Assembly (NCBI GenBank): GCA_022605425.2
Contig: JAKIMF020000011.1
Span: 868,001-932,000, forward strand
Direction: 5' to 3'
Length of the DNA: 64,000 nt
From: Hamiltosporidium tvaerminnensis
Taxonomy: Eukaryota; Microsporidia; Dubosqiidae
Made by a program: the position numbers and the translations under genes. The notes under the pieces are model-generated. The model was not told the DNA's origin and did not search any database. It saw nothing but the letters and a program-made list of their open reading frames with translations. Positions 35,680 to 47,399 of the stretch are shown here, piece by piece. Within the stretch, counting starts at the first letter, position 1; each line of letters begins with the position of its first letter.

Positions 35680-38600
35680 AAGTTTTAAAATGCTTTCCGG
35701 TGTAAATCTACTGAATTTCATAGCAAGTATTTCATTATATAACTTAAATTACTTAATTAGGATTCGGGTTTATAAAATATCTTTCTTAACCAATTTATTC
35801 ACTCAATTGATAACCGAATCTCTTCTTCTAGATCCGAATTCTCTTCTTCTAGATCCGAATCTTCGTTTATATTCTTTTTCAGTTCTTCCTCTAGTGTGTT
35901 CCTCTATCTAAGCTATGAGTTTTAATGTTTTTTAGTATTTAATGGTTTAAAACCATCTTAGAATTAATTACTTTCCTTAACAGGTGTTTTGCTTTTTTAT
36001 AGATTTCAATAAAACCAATGAAGTCTTTTCAGCTTCATCTGTATTTGATTTTTGTTCAAGTCTTTACCGTAAATCAAAAGAAATGAATTGAATGTCTTTT
36101 TGAGTATTTAAGATTGCATATATATTTATACATTCAAGTATATTTATAGTCAATTGAAATACATTATATGATATTTTGTAACAATACTGTTCTAAGTTAT
36201 TCCACAAGAAATCATCTCAACATTACACTTATAAATAACTTATAGATCATATTCTAAAAGTTCATTTATTCTAATTTCTCTAATTTCAACTATTTATTAA
36301 AAAAATGATGAGAAGTAATTTCTACTTGAAGAAGCGTTATCTTATTTTTACTCCCATCTAAAAAAATATATCTGGTCTACATTCCAAATCGATACATACC
36401 CTTTTATTATGTAGACAATTCCTATTTTTAAAATACTTTTTATCAAAAATTTTTTAAACCAAGAGACTTTAATTAATTCTAATGACTTGAATTTAGATCT
36501 ATTGTAAAAGAGTAGGTGCAGGTATATAATCCCTCTATTAAGAATCTGGTCTAATTATGAGAAAGAATTTTTTCACATCGATTCGTTTAATTATCTACTG
36601 TTTCACCAGATGTATTTAGTTGTTGACCCATGTCTTCTGCTCTCAATAATAAATTTCTATCTTAGATATAGCAGAAAAACTCTTATTTGCATGACATAAT
36701 ACTATATATATTTAGCCTTTTAAAAAAAGACAATAACATTCCCAGGCTCATTTTTTTTAAGATGCAAAAATTTTAAATGTTTTTTTTATATTTTTATCTC
36801 GTATTATAATTTTTTAAATCACATCACTTTTAAATACCTTTTTATTGACTTTTTTCCTAACCGGTAATTTACACTTGAGAAGTCCTTCGCTGGTGTAAGA
36901 TATTTTCTATTATTCTCCATTTCTGGGATTACTACTTCCAGGTAAATATTTCTTTAGATTTTTATAGAAAACCGAATGAGTGTGGAATAAACGTGTCTAT
37001 TAAACTTATAGCTTTTTATACATTCTCCAAGTTCATTTCTAGGAAAATATATTAGCTCTTATACTGCCTAGGCATAATTTATTTTGTACTTTATGAACAG
37101 TTTGAAATTATATAATATATTTTTAGACGTGACTCTTTATACCCGAAGTACACCTATATGTCAGTGTTTTAAATATATTTCTTATTTGATTCCAACTTAA
37201 GCGAATTTCTGCGATACTTTTCGTGCGAAAGTGTCTTACGCTTGATATAAATTCGCCCTATAATTCAACAAATACCAAGATTGTAAATTCCCCGACTTCT
37301 TTTATGAATCCAAGATATTTGTAAAGATGCTTTCCTTTGGAAATGTAGCAATATCTTTACAAAACAGATCCCTATTTCAGACTTCTCTTGTTTTTTTTAT
37401 CTTAGATGTTTTATAATCCTTTTAATCTGCTCACATCTTTTTTTATGTTTTTTTTAACGCAGAATTAATCTTTAATTATTCAATAAACAAGAGTTTATAG
37501 GTAAACTATGTATCCGAATCTGCTTGTTAATTAATTATTATGCATTTTCTCAATTAAATTTTATCTCTTTGAATATATATGTAGCACAAATATAAATTAT
37601 GGTAAATAATCTTTTAGAAATTCGTTTTCTTAATTTTATTGTTCATGATTTTTTCAGGTCTTACTGAAATATAAATTTATAATTTTGATATTTTTACCTT
37701 AATAAATTTACAGATGAAATCAGGTAAATTCATGTTAGCAAATCATTGAATATATATACATAAACAAGAGATATGAAGTATTTTATGACTTACATTTATG
37801 CAGCATTCTGCTTTTTACATATATATTTAGATGCGCAATTTTTAATACTCTGTTTATTTACAAACTATACACTTCTACGCTCCTAATTAATTATCAGCTT
37901 GTAACCAGTATCTCTAAAATTTTACACGCTTAACTTTTTAATACACTTAATAAGCTTTTAAGGGTTTGGCATATGTGTTATTGGACCTTGGTCAGACTCT
38001 CTTTGGGGTATAACTTTTTAAATCAGATACGAATACTTACAATAGAACCAATCCGCTTAGCATCTGCTTTCTAAACGTCGTATACTTATTAGAATATCAT
38101 AAAAATGCAAGAAATGTGTTATTAACATCAAGATTAATGTCACAAAACAATCGTTCCAGGTAGTTTTTTGATTTAAAAACAAATTCGCTATCTTCATTAA
38201 TAATTTAGAAAAAAATACATGGTTTGATCGGTATCTGATAGTAAAAGCCAAAAATTACTAATCATAAGTAACCAAGCCATCTTTTTTATCACTTTGCATA
38301 CCAAAAACTTATATTTTCGCCACAACTAACTATATGCCGAAACTCAATACTCTCAGAAATTCACGATGAAATCGATCTGGGGAAAGCTCAAACTTTCGAT
38401 TGACATTTCTGAATAGCTTCATATGTTCAAATATTATACTTTTCTTGCTTAAGCAAAATTTAACACTTTTTTTACTAACTAAAACCTCACAAAGATCAAT
38501 TCTCTTGCTTTCATTCGAATTAACCTCTAGTATGATTTTCTTTAGACTTTTTTTCTAAATAAACAAAGTTTTCCTATTTGCGTTCTGTCTCAAAGATATA

Positions 38601-39471
38601 TTTTGAAGGTTTTAAGGAAGAAATTTTACCTTCGATGCTTTCTTTTCTTATAGATCTTAACACCTCATTGCATTTTACCTCGTCATAAAATACGTGGGTA
38701 TCCTGAATAATTCATGCGGCATATGTTATCGTATTTTTCACTGTACAGTCTGCATATTCGCAGACTATTTGATCGGTAATATCCAGTATCTACTGCAACC
38801 AGTTCATATTTGAGCTTCTCGGGTTCGTAATACTACGTTCGCTTTTTTTTACCAAACCTCTTTGTTTTTACTTAAATAGTTTTCTCCCGCGCCTATAAAC
38901 GAATTGCCATAGGCAAAACAACACTGTTTAAGAAGATATAGTTCAATGCGACTTCTTTCTTTATTCTACAGATTATTACCTCTTCGGTCTTAATATAGCT
39001 AAAGTTTATAACACATTGACAGTTTCGGTACATAAGAACTTTTTTTACCAATGCCTCTGTTTCTCTTTATATTTATTTCTGAATCCAATCAAACCTTGTC
39101 AGTAATGAAAAAAATTATTAAATAAATTCCTATCATTCGGCTTCTACATATCTGGTATAAATCAGACTACAAATATTTTCCAGGAATAGCTAAGGTACAA
39201 GGAATTAATCCATTAATTGCTTTATCTGGTCTTGGGATTTTAAAGATTAGATCCGTGGTATAGATGGAAGGGTTTAAAGTAAGCATACTGGCTTTTCTTT
39301 GTTCATATTTCTTTTGGTATAGGTGTATTTTAAATTGCATTAGGTATTGATGAGGTTGTTGGTAGAATCACCTGATCTCTATTAAACTCTTTAATCCTTT
39401 TATAAACTTCACTTGCGGGTTAAGTCTTAATGTCTTCTTCTTTATACTCCTACATTTTTTCTTATACTCAT
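35680..39471 (-). pseudogene. decayed near-full-length non-LTR retrotransposon, right copy
   Basis: Mirror of 17148-20936, with the same stops and frameshifts in most places, so it was already dead when the arms duplicated. Its start codon region (CAT at 39469-39471) lies only 35 bp from the start codon of the intact element on the opposite strand, giving a head-to-head pair. The duplicated acidic-tail motif near 35815-35860 is also present. Confidence 0.8.
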
Positions 39472-39488
39472 TAAAAGAAATTAAGAAT

Positions 39489-42400
39489 AATTTAAGAAAA
39501 TCTAATATGGGTAGAAAGAAAAATGTTAGCAGCGAAATATCGAATAATACCAAAATAAAGGCTGCAAACGACGCTGATGAGGTGAAAAAGAGTGATAGTG
39601 AGATACAAAAATGTAAGCTACACCCACCGGCGATTCCCCTACCTTCCTCCTCCTACACAACAATAACACCTCCACCACCAAGCCAAACATGCAGTAAAAT
39701 GCAAAATAGTGGGCTTGACACCTTACCTTCGCCTAATGCACCAGTTCCCTCTTCGGTTGAAGTCTCTGCGTGCGAGCCATCGTACGACATGACAAGCCCC
39801 TGTACTCTAGCTATTCCGGAAGGTAACAGGCTAATGGCATTGCGGACGATATTCGATTCCGTAACAGCCGACCCGAAGGAATGGCCTCGAATTGTTTTTT
39901 TTGCAGTACAGACAAGGTTTGAAAGAATGCCAAGAAATGGCTGGACAGAGCTTGACAGGTACTATAATGAGAAATTCGGCTGCACTGAAACTCTCGAAGT
40001 GTTAAAAAAATTGGCACAAAGTGAGATGGGAAAGGATGTAAAATCAGAAGAGAATGGAGAGCGACGTAGAATCGCCACTTGTCTCGCTGATACATGCACC
40101 TTGACCGACACCACGGAGTACATAAACCTGAGAGATAAATTCTTGAGTAAAATCAAAGAAATCTCTGAGAACGAAATTGGAAAAGTGGTGGTCCGAACTA
40201 GAAAACATCCAAATGAATTGGTTGATAGTAAAGTTCTGGATCTCATTAATCGAGTAGTCGGTGAATATGCAGGAGCTCATGTACCTGAGTCAATTACGGA
40301 AGCCGCGTATATCATGCAAGCTGCGCAGGTATGCTATGACGAGGCAACACGCAAAGAAAAGCCTAGATCCGCTTGGAAGGAAAACATAGAAAGTAAAATT
40401 TCTAAGTTAGTACTTTCCAAAGATCTTCTCGAGAAGGCTCGTAAGCAGGAAAAGCTCTCCACTTCGGAAACGAAGAGCCTTAAGAAAATCATGCGAGAGT
40501 TTAATTTAAACTTGAGCAGCGTAACTGATCTTTCTGAGGCTTTAGTTAAGAAGAATGAGTCTTTGAATGTTTACGAGAAAAAAATTACGATGCATGAAAG
40601 TAGGAAGCAATTCCGAAAAGAGAATCGTATGTTTGAGCTTTTCCGAGGTCGATTTTATCGTGGGTTATCTGAGCGTGTGGAATCCGAGCATGTGGTTAGC
40701 CGTGATCAAATTGTGAGTTTTTGGTCTACAATGTGGAACAAAAATGATGACACAGTCACGTACGATGATTATTTGATTCCATTTGTATCAGATAATCATC
40801 CGACCACGTTTCCTTCACTTGATGAATTTGTGAATATCATTAATTGGCTCCCTAATTGGAAAGCTGCTGGAATTGATGGTATTTACAATTTTTTCATTAA
40901 GAAACTTACAACTCTTCACAAATATCTTTATGATATTGTGAAAGTTATATGTTTAGAAGGAACACCTCAAGCTGATTGGTTTTACTGCGGGCTTACGTAT
41001 TTGATACCGAAAGGAATTCCACGAAGAGGCTCTGACTACAGGCCAATCACTTGTATGTCCAACCTCTATAAGTTAACGACAAAGTGTGTAACGAAAGTCG
41101 TTCAACTTGAAGTGGAAAGGCGAGGGTTGCTTGCAGAGAACCAATTAGGGGCGGTAAGAGGTGTGCAGGGAGCGAAAGAGCAGGCTCTACTGAATATTGC
41201 CTTAAATAAAGAGTACGGAAACAATCTTAAGGCAACATGGATTGATGTTAAAAAAGCTTATGATTCAATAGATCATGCTTATTTAACTCAATGCATTGAA
41301 AACCTTAATTTACCTGATTGGATCCTGAAATTTATTAAGGTAATTATATCAAAATGGAAAATTGATATATCAGTAGGGCCTGAAAAAATCATGAGCAAGA
41401 AGATTGATAGAGGGATCCTGCAAGGAGATAGTCTGTCACCTTTGTTATTTGTGTTGTGTATGGATCCATTAAGCCGAAAGCTTAATGAAAAATACACAAA
41501 AGTGACAGTACAAACAGATGCAGAATCCCATTCTACTAATCATCTCTTGTTTATTGATGATCTTAAGCTCCTTGCAAAAGACAGCTCCACATTGAGTGCT
41601 ATGACAGGCGAGGCAAAGGAATTTTTAGAGGTGATTGGCTTAGAGATTAACAAAGAGAAGTCAGCCACAAATGATACGTGTTGTGAAGATACTGCTACTC
41701 TTCTAGAAGGTGTTAGTGTTTACAAATATTTAGGAATAATAGAAGATAGCAGAGGAATCCCAACACGTAGCTCATTTGAAGAAGTACAGAGCAAACTTAT
41801 ATCAAGAGTTGAAAGACTTTGTCACACTAGATTAAATGCAAAAAATTTATTTTCTGCAATCAATCAACATGCGATATCGTTAATCAACTACCACATAGGA
41901 GTACTTCGACTTGAACCGGCTGACTTCTCTAAGTTAGATGATGCAGTGCGTGCGGTGTTGGTGAAGAATAAGATACATCTCCGCCCAGGATGTAAAGAGC
42001 GTTTGTATCTTCCTAGAACAGAACTTGGAAGAGGCCTACATAGTGTTGAGTTGCGAAGCGAACATATGCTTCTGCAACTCTTGGATTGTCTGGAAAAAAG
42101 TAAAGAAATATCAACTAGACGAGCAGCAATCCTCAAGGTGGAGAATAATAATAAAACCCATCTTGCACTAATAAAAGGCTTCTTAAAAGTAAAGTACAGG
42201 TTGGTAGAAGAAGTCACTAAGAAAAGTTTAGAAGAAGCTCAACTTGCAAAACTATATAACGAAATAGAAAAACGAAAACTCCATTCAAAGTTATATAATG
42301 CAAGGAAAAATGAGCTTGTGAGTGTTAGTGACTCTTCAAGATGGCTAAAGAGAGGAAATATTAGGCCACGAAATGAAGCTGTGTTCTGCTATATCCAGGA

Positions 42401-43352
42401 TAGAAATGTATTCTGGGGAGCAGATGGTGTGTGTCAACATTGCGGGAAGTCTGGTAAGACTGTGGATCATCTAGCAACTAGATGTGAAAAAATGCTAGGC
42501 CATGATTACACTAGACGGCATAATGAAGTGGTTAGATGCCTACACCTTCTCCTTCTAAATAGATATAAGTTTAAGTCTTCAAAACGAATAAGGAGCCACT
42601 CAGTTCAAGAAATTCTTGATAATGAGTATGCAGAGATAAGAGTGGACACCAGAATTAAAACTGATGTTAAAATTCGGAATAACAGACCGGACATATTTAT
42701 TTTAGATAAGAAGAAGAATAAGATAACACTCATTGAAGTAGGAATCACTTCCCAAGATTCACTTCAAATAGTTGAAACTGAAAAACTTAGGAAGTATGAC
42801 CTGCTAGCCAATGAGTTGGGCCTTATTTATAAGTGTAGTGTTGAGATAATCCCTTATGTGATGACCTGGGACGGTATTGTGACAAAATACCATAAATCAC
42901 ATCTTAAAAGACTAGAAATACCCATGAATGTAGAAGCATACATTCAGTCTATAGTACTTAAAAAGACAGTCGAAACTATTTCCTTTGATCGACGAAGAGG
43001 ACTTGAGTCAGGACTAAATGCCGAAGAGAGCTGGGAGAGAGCGTCAATGGGTGTTATTATGAGATCAGAGATGCATGAGGAACCAATACCCCCTTTAAAA
43101 GAAGCGAAAACAGAGGAAGATGGTGCCAAAAATTTTAAACCAAAATATAAAGCCCCCTTTATTTTACAAGGAGGAACCACTTTAGAGGAACCGACCAATA
43201 ACATAAATGAAGAGTCGGATTTGGAAGAAGAGACAAAAGTGGTTAAAGAGGTAGAAGAAAACATGTAAAAAATGGTAAAAAATATTTTAACCCAGAATTT
43301 TATTAAATAAAGATTTAACAATGTCTTTAAAAAAAAAAAAATTTAAGAAAAT
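39489..43352 (+). mobile_element. complete R2/Dong-like non-LTR retrotransposon with target duplication
   Basis: AATTTAAGAAAAT occurs at 39489-39501 and again at 43340-43352, a perfect 13-bp target duplication. Between them lie a 5-base leader, one 1253-codon ORF, a 60-bp 3' untranslated region with AATAAA (43306-43311) and an A-run (43329-43341). The left arm carries the unoccupied target at 17118-17130. A poly-A end, a single ORF and a variable target fit target-primed reverse transcription. Lack of decay, no stops and perfect duplications mark it as young and possibly active. Confidence 0.9.
39507..43268 (+). CDS. retrotransposon polyprotein: reverse transcriptase plus restriction-like endonuclease
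   Basis: This single protein of 1253 residues would nick a target and copy its own RNA there. Residues 1-60 are Ser/Pro-rich with no visible C2H2 finger or Myb motif, unlike R2. The reverse transcriptase spans roughly 400-720: AAGIDGI, ITCMSNLYKL, WIDVKKAYDSIDH (catalytic Asp 580), GILQGDSLSPLLF and FIDD at 682-685 (catalytic Asp 684-685). A CCHC knuckle (C-x2-C-x8-H-x4-C) lies at 976-993. A PD-(D/E)xK endonuclease follows, with RPD at 1060-1062 and Glu 1077 in KITLIEVGI. The acidic tail ends EESDLEEETK. The RT-CCHC-endonuclease order places it among RLE-type LINEs (R2/R4-Dong/CRE-like); the exact clade is not settled. All key residues are present, so it may be active. Confidence 0.9.
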   Translation: MGRKKNVSSEISNNTKIKAANDADEVKKSDSEIQKCKLHPPAIPLPSSSYTTITPPPPSQTCSKMQNSGLDTLPSPNAPVPSSVEVSACEPSYDMTSPCTLAIPEGNRLMALRTIFDSVTADPKEWPRIVFFAVQTRFERMPRNGWTELDRYYNEKFGCTETLEVLKKLAQSEMGKDVKSEENGERRRIATCLADTCTLTDTTEYINLRDKFLSKIKEISENEIGKVVVRTRKHPNELVDSKVLDLINRVVGEYAGAHVPESITEAAYIMQAAQVCYDEATRKEKPRSAWKENIESKISKLVLSKDLLEKARKQEKLSTSETKSLKKIMREFNLNLSSVTDLSEALVKKNESLNVYEKKITMHESRKQFRKENRMFELFRGRFYRGLSERVESEHVVSRDQIVSFWSTMWNKNDDTVTYDDYLIPFVSDNHPTTFPSLDEFVNIINWLPNWKAAGIDGIYNFFIKKLTTLHKYLYDIVKVICLEGTPQADWFYCGLTYLIPKGIPRRGSDYRPITCMSNLYKLTTKCVTKVVQLEVERRGLLAENQLGAVRGVQGAKEQALLNIALNKEYGNNLKATWIDVKKAYDSIDHAYLTQCIENLNLPDWILKFIKVIISKWKIDISVGPEKIMSKKIDRGILQGDSLSPLLFVLCMDPLSRKLNEKYTKVTVQTDAESHSTNHLLFIDDLKLLAKDSSTLSAMTGEAKEFLEVIGLEINKEKSATNDTCCEDTATLLEGVSVYKYLGIIEDSRGIPTRSSFEEVQSKLISRVERLCHTRLNAKNLFSAINQHAISLINYHIGVLRLEPADFSKLDDAVRAVLVKNKIHLRPGCKERLYLPRTELGRGLHSVELRSEHMLLQLLDCLEKSKEISTRRAAILKVENNNKTHLALIKGFLKVKYRLVEEVTKKSLEEAQLAKLYNEIEKRKLHSKLYNARKNELVSVSDSSRWLKRGNIRPRNEAVFCYIQDRNVFWGADGVCQHCGKSGKTVDHLATRCEKMLGHDYTRRHNEVVRCLHLLLLNRYKFKSSKRIRSHSVQEILDNEYAEIRVDTRIKTDVKIRNNRPDIFILDKKKNKITLIEVGITSQDSLQIVETEKLRKYDLLANELGLIYKCSVEIIPYVMTWDGIVTKYHKSHLKRLEIPMNVEAYIQSIVLKKTVETISFDRRRGLESGLNAEESWERASMGVIMRSEMHEEPIPPLKEAKTEEDGAKNFKPKYKAPFILQGGTTLEEPTNNINEESDLEEETKVVKEVEENM

Positions 43353-45318
43353 TAAATTGAAAGAAAATTAATAAAAGAAGAAAAAATGAAAAATAAAGTA
43401 TAAATCCAGAATTTCAAATGGAGAAAAATTTGAAATGCTTAAAAGAATAGAAAAATAAAAAATAAAATTACCCAATATTAACTAAGTTTTCCTTTATTAA
43501 CTTATTTTAATATCTTCATATCTGCTCGGAGTTTTTTTTTATAAAATCTAAATTTAAAGATACTTTTTATGTATTTTAACCTAAAAATTATAAAAGTTGA
43601 GAAAAGCCGAAAAATATGACCTAAGTTATTAAAATACATTTTATATAAGAATCTATAAAAATATTTATTTTTTTATTATTCTTTCTATTGATATGTCTTC
43701 AGTGTAATTTATGAAAATTAACAAGACAATATAATAAGAAACAACGACTATAAGAATAAAATAAAAAAGACAAAATAAAATATAAATAAAAAATGTGCAA
43801 ATGTTTAGTAAGAAACGAACAAAAAACGAGCATTTAGAATAGAGAATTTATTTGAAATGATAGAAATTAAAAATTTTAATTCTTAAATGTAAATAAATAT
43901 AATGTAGGTTCGAGCTGTTGAGATCTTATCAAAAAATTTTTTTTAAAGAGTCAGAATAAATATGACAATAAATTTCGCGTAAACACGTTATGGATCTATA
44001 ATTTGAAAAAAATAATTATATTTTTTAAAAGAATACGCTATTGTGACAATTTCGTTAATTTATTATAGATTGACGTACCATACGATTGAATTAGTGCTGA
44101 TCGAAAACAATGACGTAGCTTAATTGCTTTGGATCTGTGATTAATAAGTAATTAATAATGGGTTATAGAAAATCGAGCCCATATCTACGGCAGTTAGAGA
44201 AAATTTATAATATATTGCCTCTATTGTTGTGAGTCGTCTTCAATCAAATACACGAGTCAATGACTTTTATTAATTGAAATTTTTTTACAGCCTTCGACTT
44301 TCATATGCCATATATTTATTGTTCCGACATATATTAAGACTGCTTTGATTCTCGCCATACATCAGATATATATTTACACTTCCGCCTTGTTACAGAAAAA
44401 TATTTATTTTTATGTTAGCACTAGTCTCAAAAATATATAAAATACTATTTTGATCGAAGAGTTATATCGACAAATAAATTTCATTTGATAATTTTGTAAA
44501 CAAATTAATAATTTTCTAATCGTAAATCGATCGATATAATGCAAACTGTAAAAATATTGGTTCATGTTGTAAAAATTGGTTGTTTTTATAGCTAGAAAAT
44601 ATAGAATTTAATGTTTATAAAAAAAGTAGTTCCTAATTAGCGAAAGCCATTTAATGTTTAAATCTCTTATAACATACCACAAAACCTGTAGCGTAAATAA
44701 TGTAAATAGACGCACAAAAAAACTATGGGGAAGCATCGATAAATTTAAAGATTTAAAAACATTCCCATTGTAAGACGATTTCTAAATTTATTGATATGCA
44801 ATATAGCTTCAATCAATGCTATTACTTATTATTATTTTATAATATAGAAATACGTATATTTTAAACATTAAAGTAAATCGATTTATTATGAATGGCATAG
44901 CCAGGGTATATTTATAAGAAAAACACAACAACGTAATAACTTGATTTGCGATTTTCATAATTGAATTAAAGTAACGATTTTTTTTCGTAAAATCTATTAT
45001 ATTTGCCATAAAGCCTTTTATTCTATTGGATTAACTACTGGTTTTTATCGCAAGAAATATTAAGTCATTTATTTAAACCGATTATTTTTTTTCCTCGTTT
45101 ATATTATAAATAAGTCTTTTGGCAGTTTCTGTTCGAAAATTATACACCATACGTGCATTTTCAGATATTTTATGTAATATTAAATTTAATATATTTTTGA
45201 AATCATTTTTATCTAAAATTAAATAGATTAAAACATAATTAAATTAATTCTGTTTTCATTTACCAAATTTAAGAAATTTTAATTTAAATTATTTAAAGAA
45301 AAAAATATTACAGCCTGC
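43353..45318. other. gene-poor stretch, no gene seen
   Basis: Mirror of 15154-17117. It is A+T-rich with short frames only. Likeness to the left arm is visibly lower here (around 43900-44200, perhaps 90%) than around Rrp5. Confidence 0.5.
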
Positions 45319-46882
45319 ATGAATATTCCATTGATAATAATTTTATGTAAATTGTTTTGCTCGTTGTATACACATGTAGCCGACGATTTCGAAGGATATT
45401 ATAAGATGATTAATATACTCTGTAATGAAGCAAACAAGTTAGGCTATCCCGTCGAACTGAGATCAAGATATCAAAAATGCTTTCATATTATCATGACTAA
45501 TACATTTCAAAATGTTATAGAAGACATCTCATTATCTATTCCGCATATAAAAATATTTTTCGAAGCTCATATAAATAAAATCCAATCTCTGTTTTTTGAA
45601 TGCCTCAACGAAACCATTAAAGAGCAAATTGAGCAGATTGTATCTCATGGCGGCGAAAGTTATATAAATGAAAAAATGATATATAGATCAATTTTTCTAA
45701 TGTTCAAAAATATGTTTATATCTAAATATTTGCAGTTCTGTGCCGATGTTGAATTTTTAAATGAGAGTGAAAAATCAGCACATAAAAGCATTATATTAAA
45801 CGAACTACTTCCAGGCCCAGATTCAAGTTTCTTAGATATGCTAGATAAAATAAAATCGAATCAAGAAAACGAGGAGGTACTCAATACACAGGATGAAAAA
45901 ATAAAAATTGTTGAAAATAGCATAAAAGATAACGTTTTTTTAGTATTTCTTTCGCAGCTTGTTTTTGCGCTCTTTGTAGATCGATTCAGAGTATTAAATA
46001 ATCTTTTCACTGAGCTGACAATTTTTGATTTTAAGAAAAATCGAGATTGTTTTAGAGCTGAAATGGAGAGAAATAGATTTATAAAAACCATCAAAAGAAT
46101 TTATACCAAGACCAATTGGAATTTTCCCAGATATTATCAAAATGAAAGTAGTTTAAAAATCGACCAAAAAAATCAAGAATGCATATTTTGATTCTCTTAT
46201 ATATACACTTAGTTGCAATAAGTTTATGAAAAGTACTCCAAGTGATCTTAAAAGCAGATGTTTTTCATTTATTATAGATTTCGATGAAGTGCATATCCCA
46301 ATTATAAATACCTCTGAAGCATCAAATTGCATCTTCCATAAATGCATACCTCCAACCTTTTTGAACATTTTAAAATCTTTATTTTACGCATTTTCTCCAC
46401 GTATACTTTATTTGGATTTTGTTTTGGACATAAAATACTGGCTGCGTATATTTATAGTACAACTTATTTCGGAAGTAGGTAAAGAAAAATTTCTTTCTAT
46501 TTTGAGAACAACCTTTTCCTCAAATGAACCAGATCTACAAAAGGAATTGAAATCGCTTTTCACTGAAGTACCAAATTTACCTCTCTTTTGTGAGGAAATT
46601 AAAACATATCTAGAGCTACTAAAAGGTATGATAAAATCATCGACATATGTTGCCTTCTATATATTTAAAATCGAGCCTCATTGTTTCAATTTAATATTTA
46701 TGGAATCTATTACTGAATTTGAATTTAAAGAAGAAATTTTAAACCTAAAAGACGCTGAAGAATTTGAAGCAAAAATTCAAGAAAATATAATGCATTGCTT
46801 TTCATTCTTTTTTAAGTATTCGCTTTCCAAATACTTTAAAACCGAGGGACTTATAATGAAAAAATTTATATTTTGGGAATAA
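45319..46882 (+). pseudogene. frameshifted copy of the 520-residue secreted protein
   Basis: The first 285 or so codons match the intact left copy with few changes. The frame then shifts inside an A-run: seven A after CGACC at 46166-46172, against CCC plus five A in the left arm. It stops shortly after QECIF, about 30 codons later in nucleotide terms, and the correct frame resumes and runs to the normal end (KKFIFWE, TAA at 46880-46882). Total length is exactly 1 bp more than the left copy. All else is intact, so the break is recent or an error in a homopolymer. Confidence 0.8.
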
Positions 46883-47399
46883 TTAAATCTATTCAAGTAT
46901 TATAGTTTATACTAATTTAATTGTGTTTTTTTGCGGTGTCTTCTTTTGCTTTAAAATCCAACTAGTTTTCGCTATTTTGATAATAATTCAAGCATTCATA
47001 TGACTTTAAAAGCTTAAGTGACTAAATATAATTTGGTTATGGTTTGTTGTAAAAATATTTATAAGGTAGTCTGCATAAGATATTTTTATTCTGATTTCAA
47101 ATTTAATAGCCAAATATGAGTTAATAGAACGCATATTTGATTGTCTTATATATGTTTGCTTTGTTTGTTTTTTTAAAAATAAAGCAAAATAAGCTCGGAT
47201 TTGATTTCCGTATAGTGAAACCATTTTAAAAATCTATGTATGACCTTAAAGAAGAAAGTTTTTCGGCAAATATAACTCAAAATGCCACAAATCAAATTCT
47301 AAAATAAAATTTATTAATTGGCGCAAGATTTACCCGATTTCCGATTTTATTTTTTTTAAAAAACAGTATATTTTTATATTTAAATAATTTTTATTTAAT
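46883..47399. other. intergenic stretch, no gene seen
   Basis: Mirror of 13091-13590. It is A+T-rich with no supported gene; the frame at 47006-47224 is a weak mirror of 13285-13467. Confidence 0.45.

Noticed and set aside
39811-40280. Several open frames on the strand opposite the retrotransposon ORF
   Set aside because: They are shadows of the coding frame with no start context, no motifs and no conservation in the relics.
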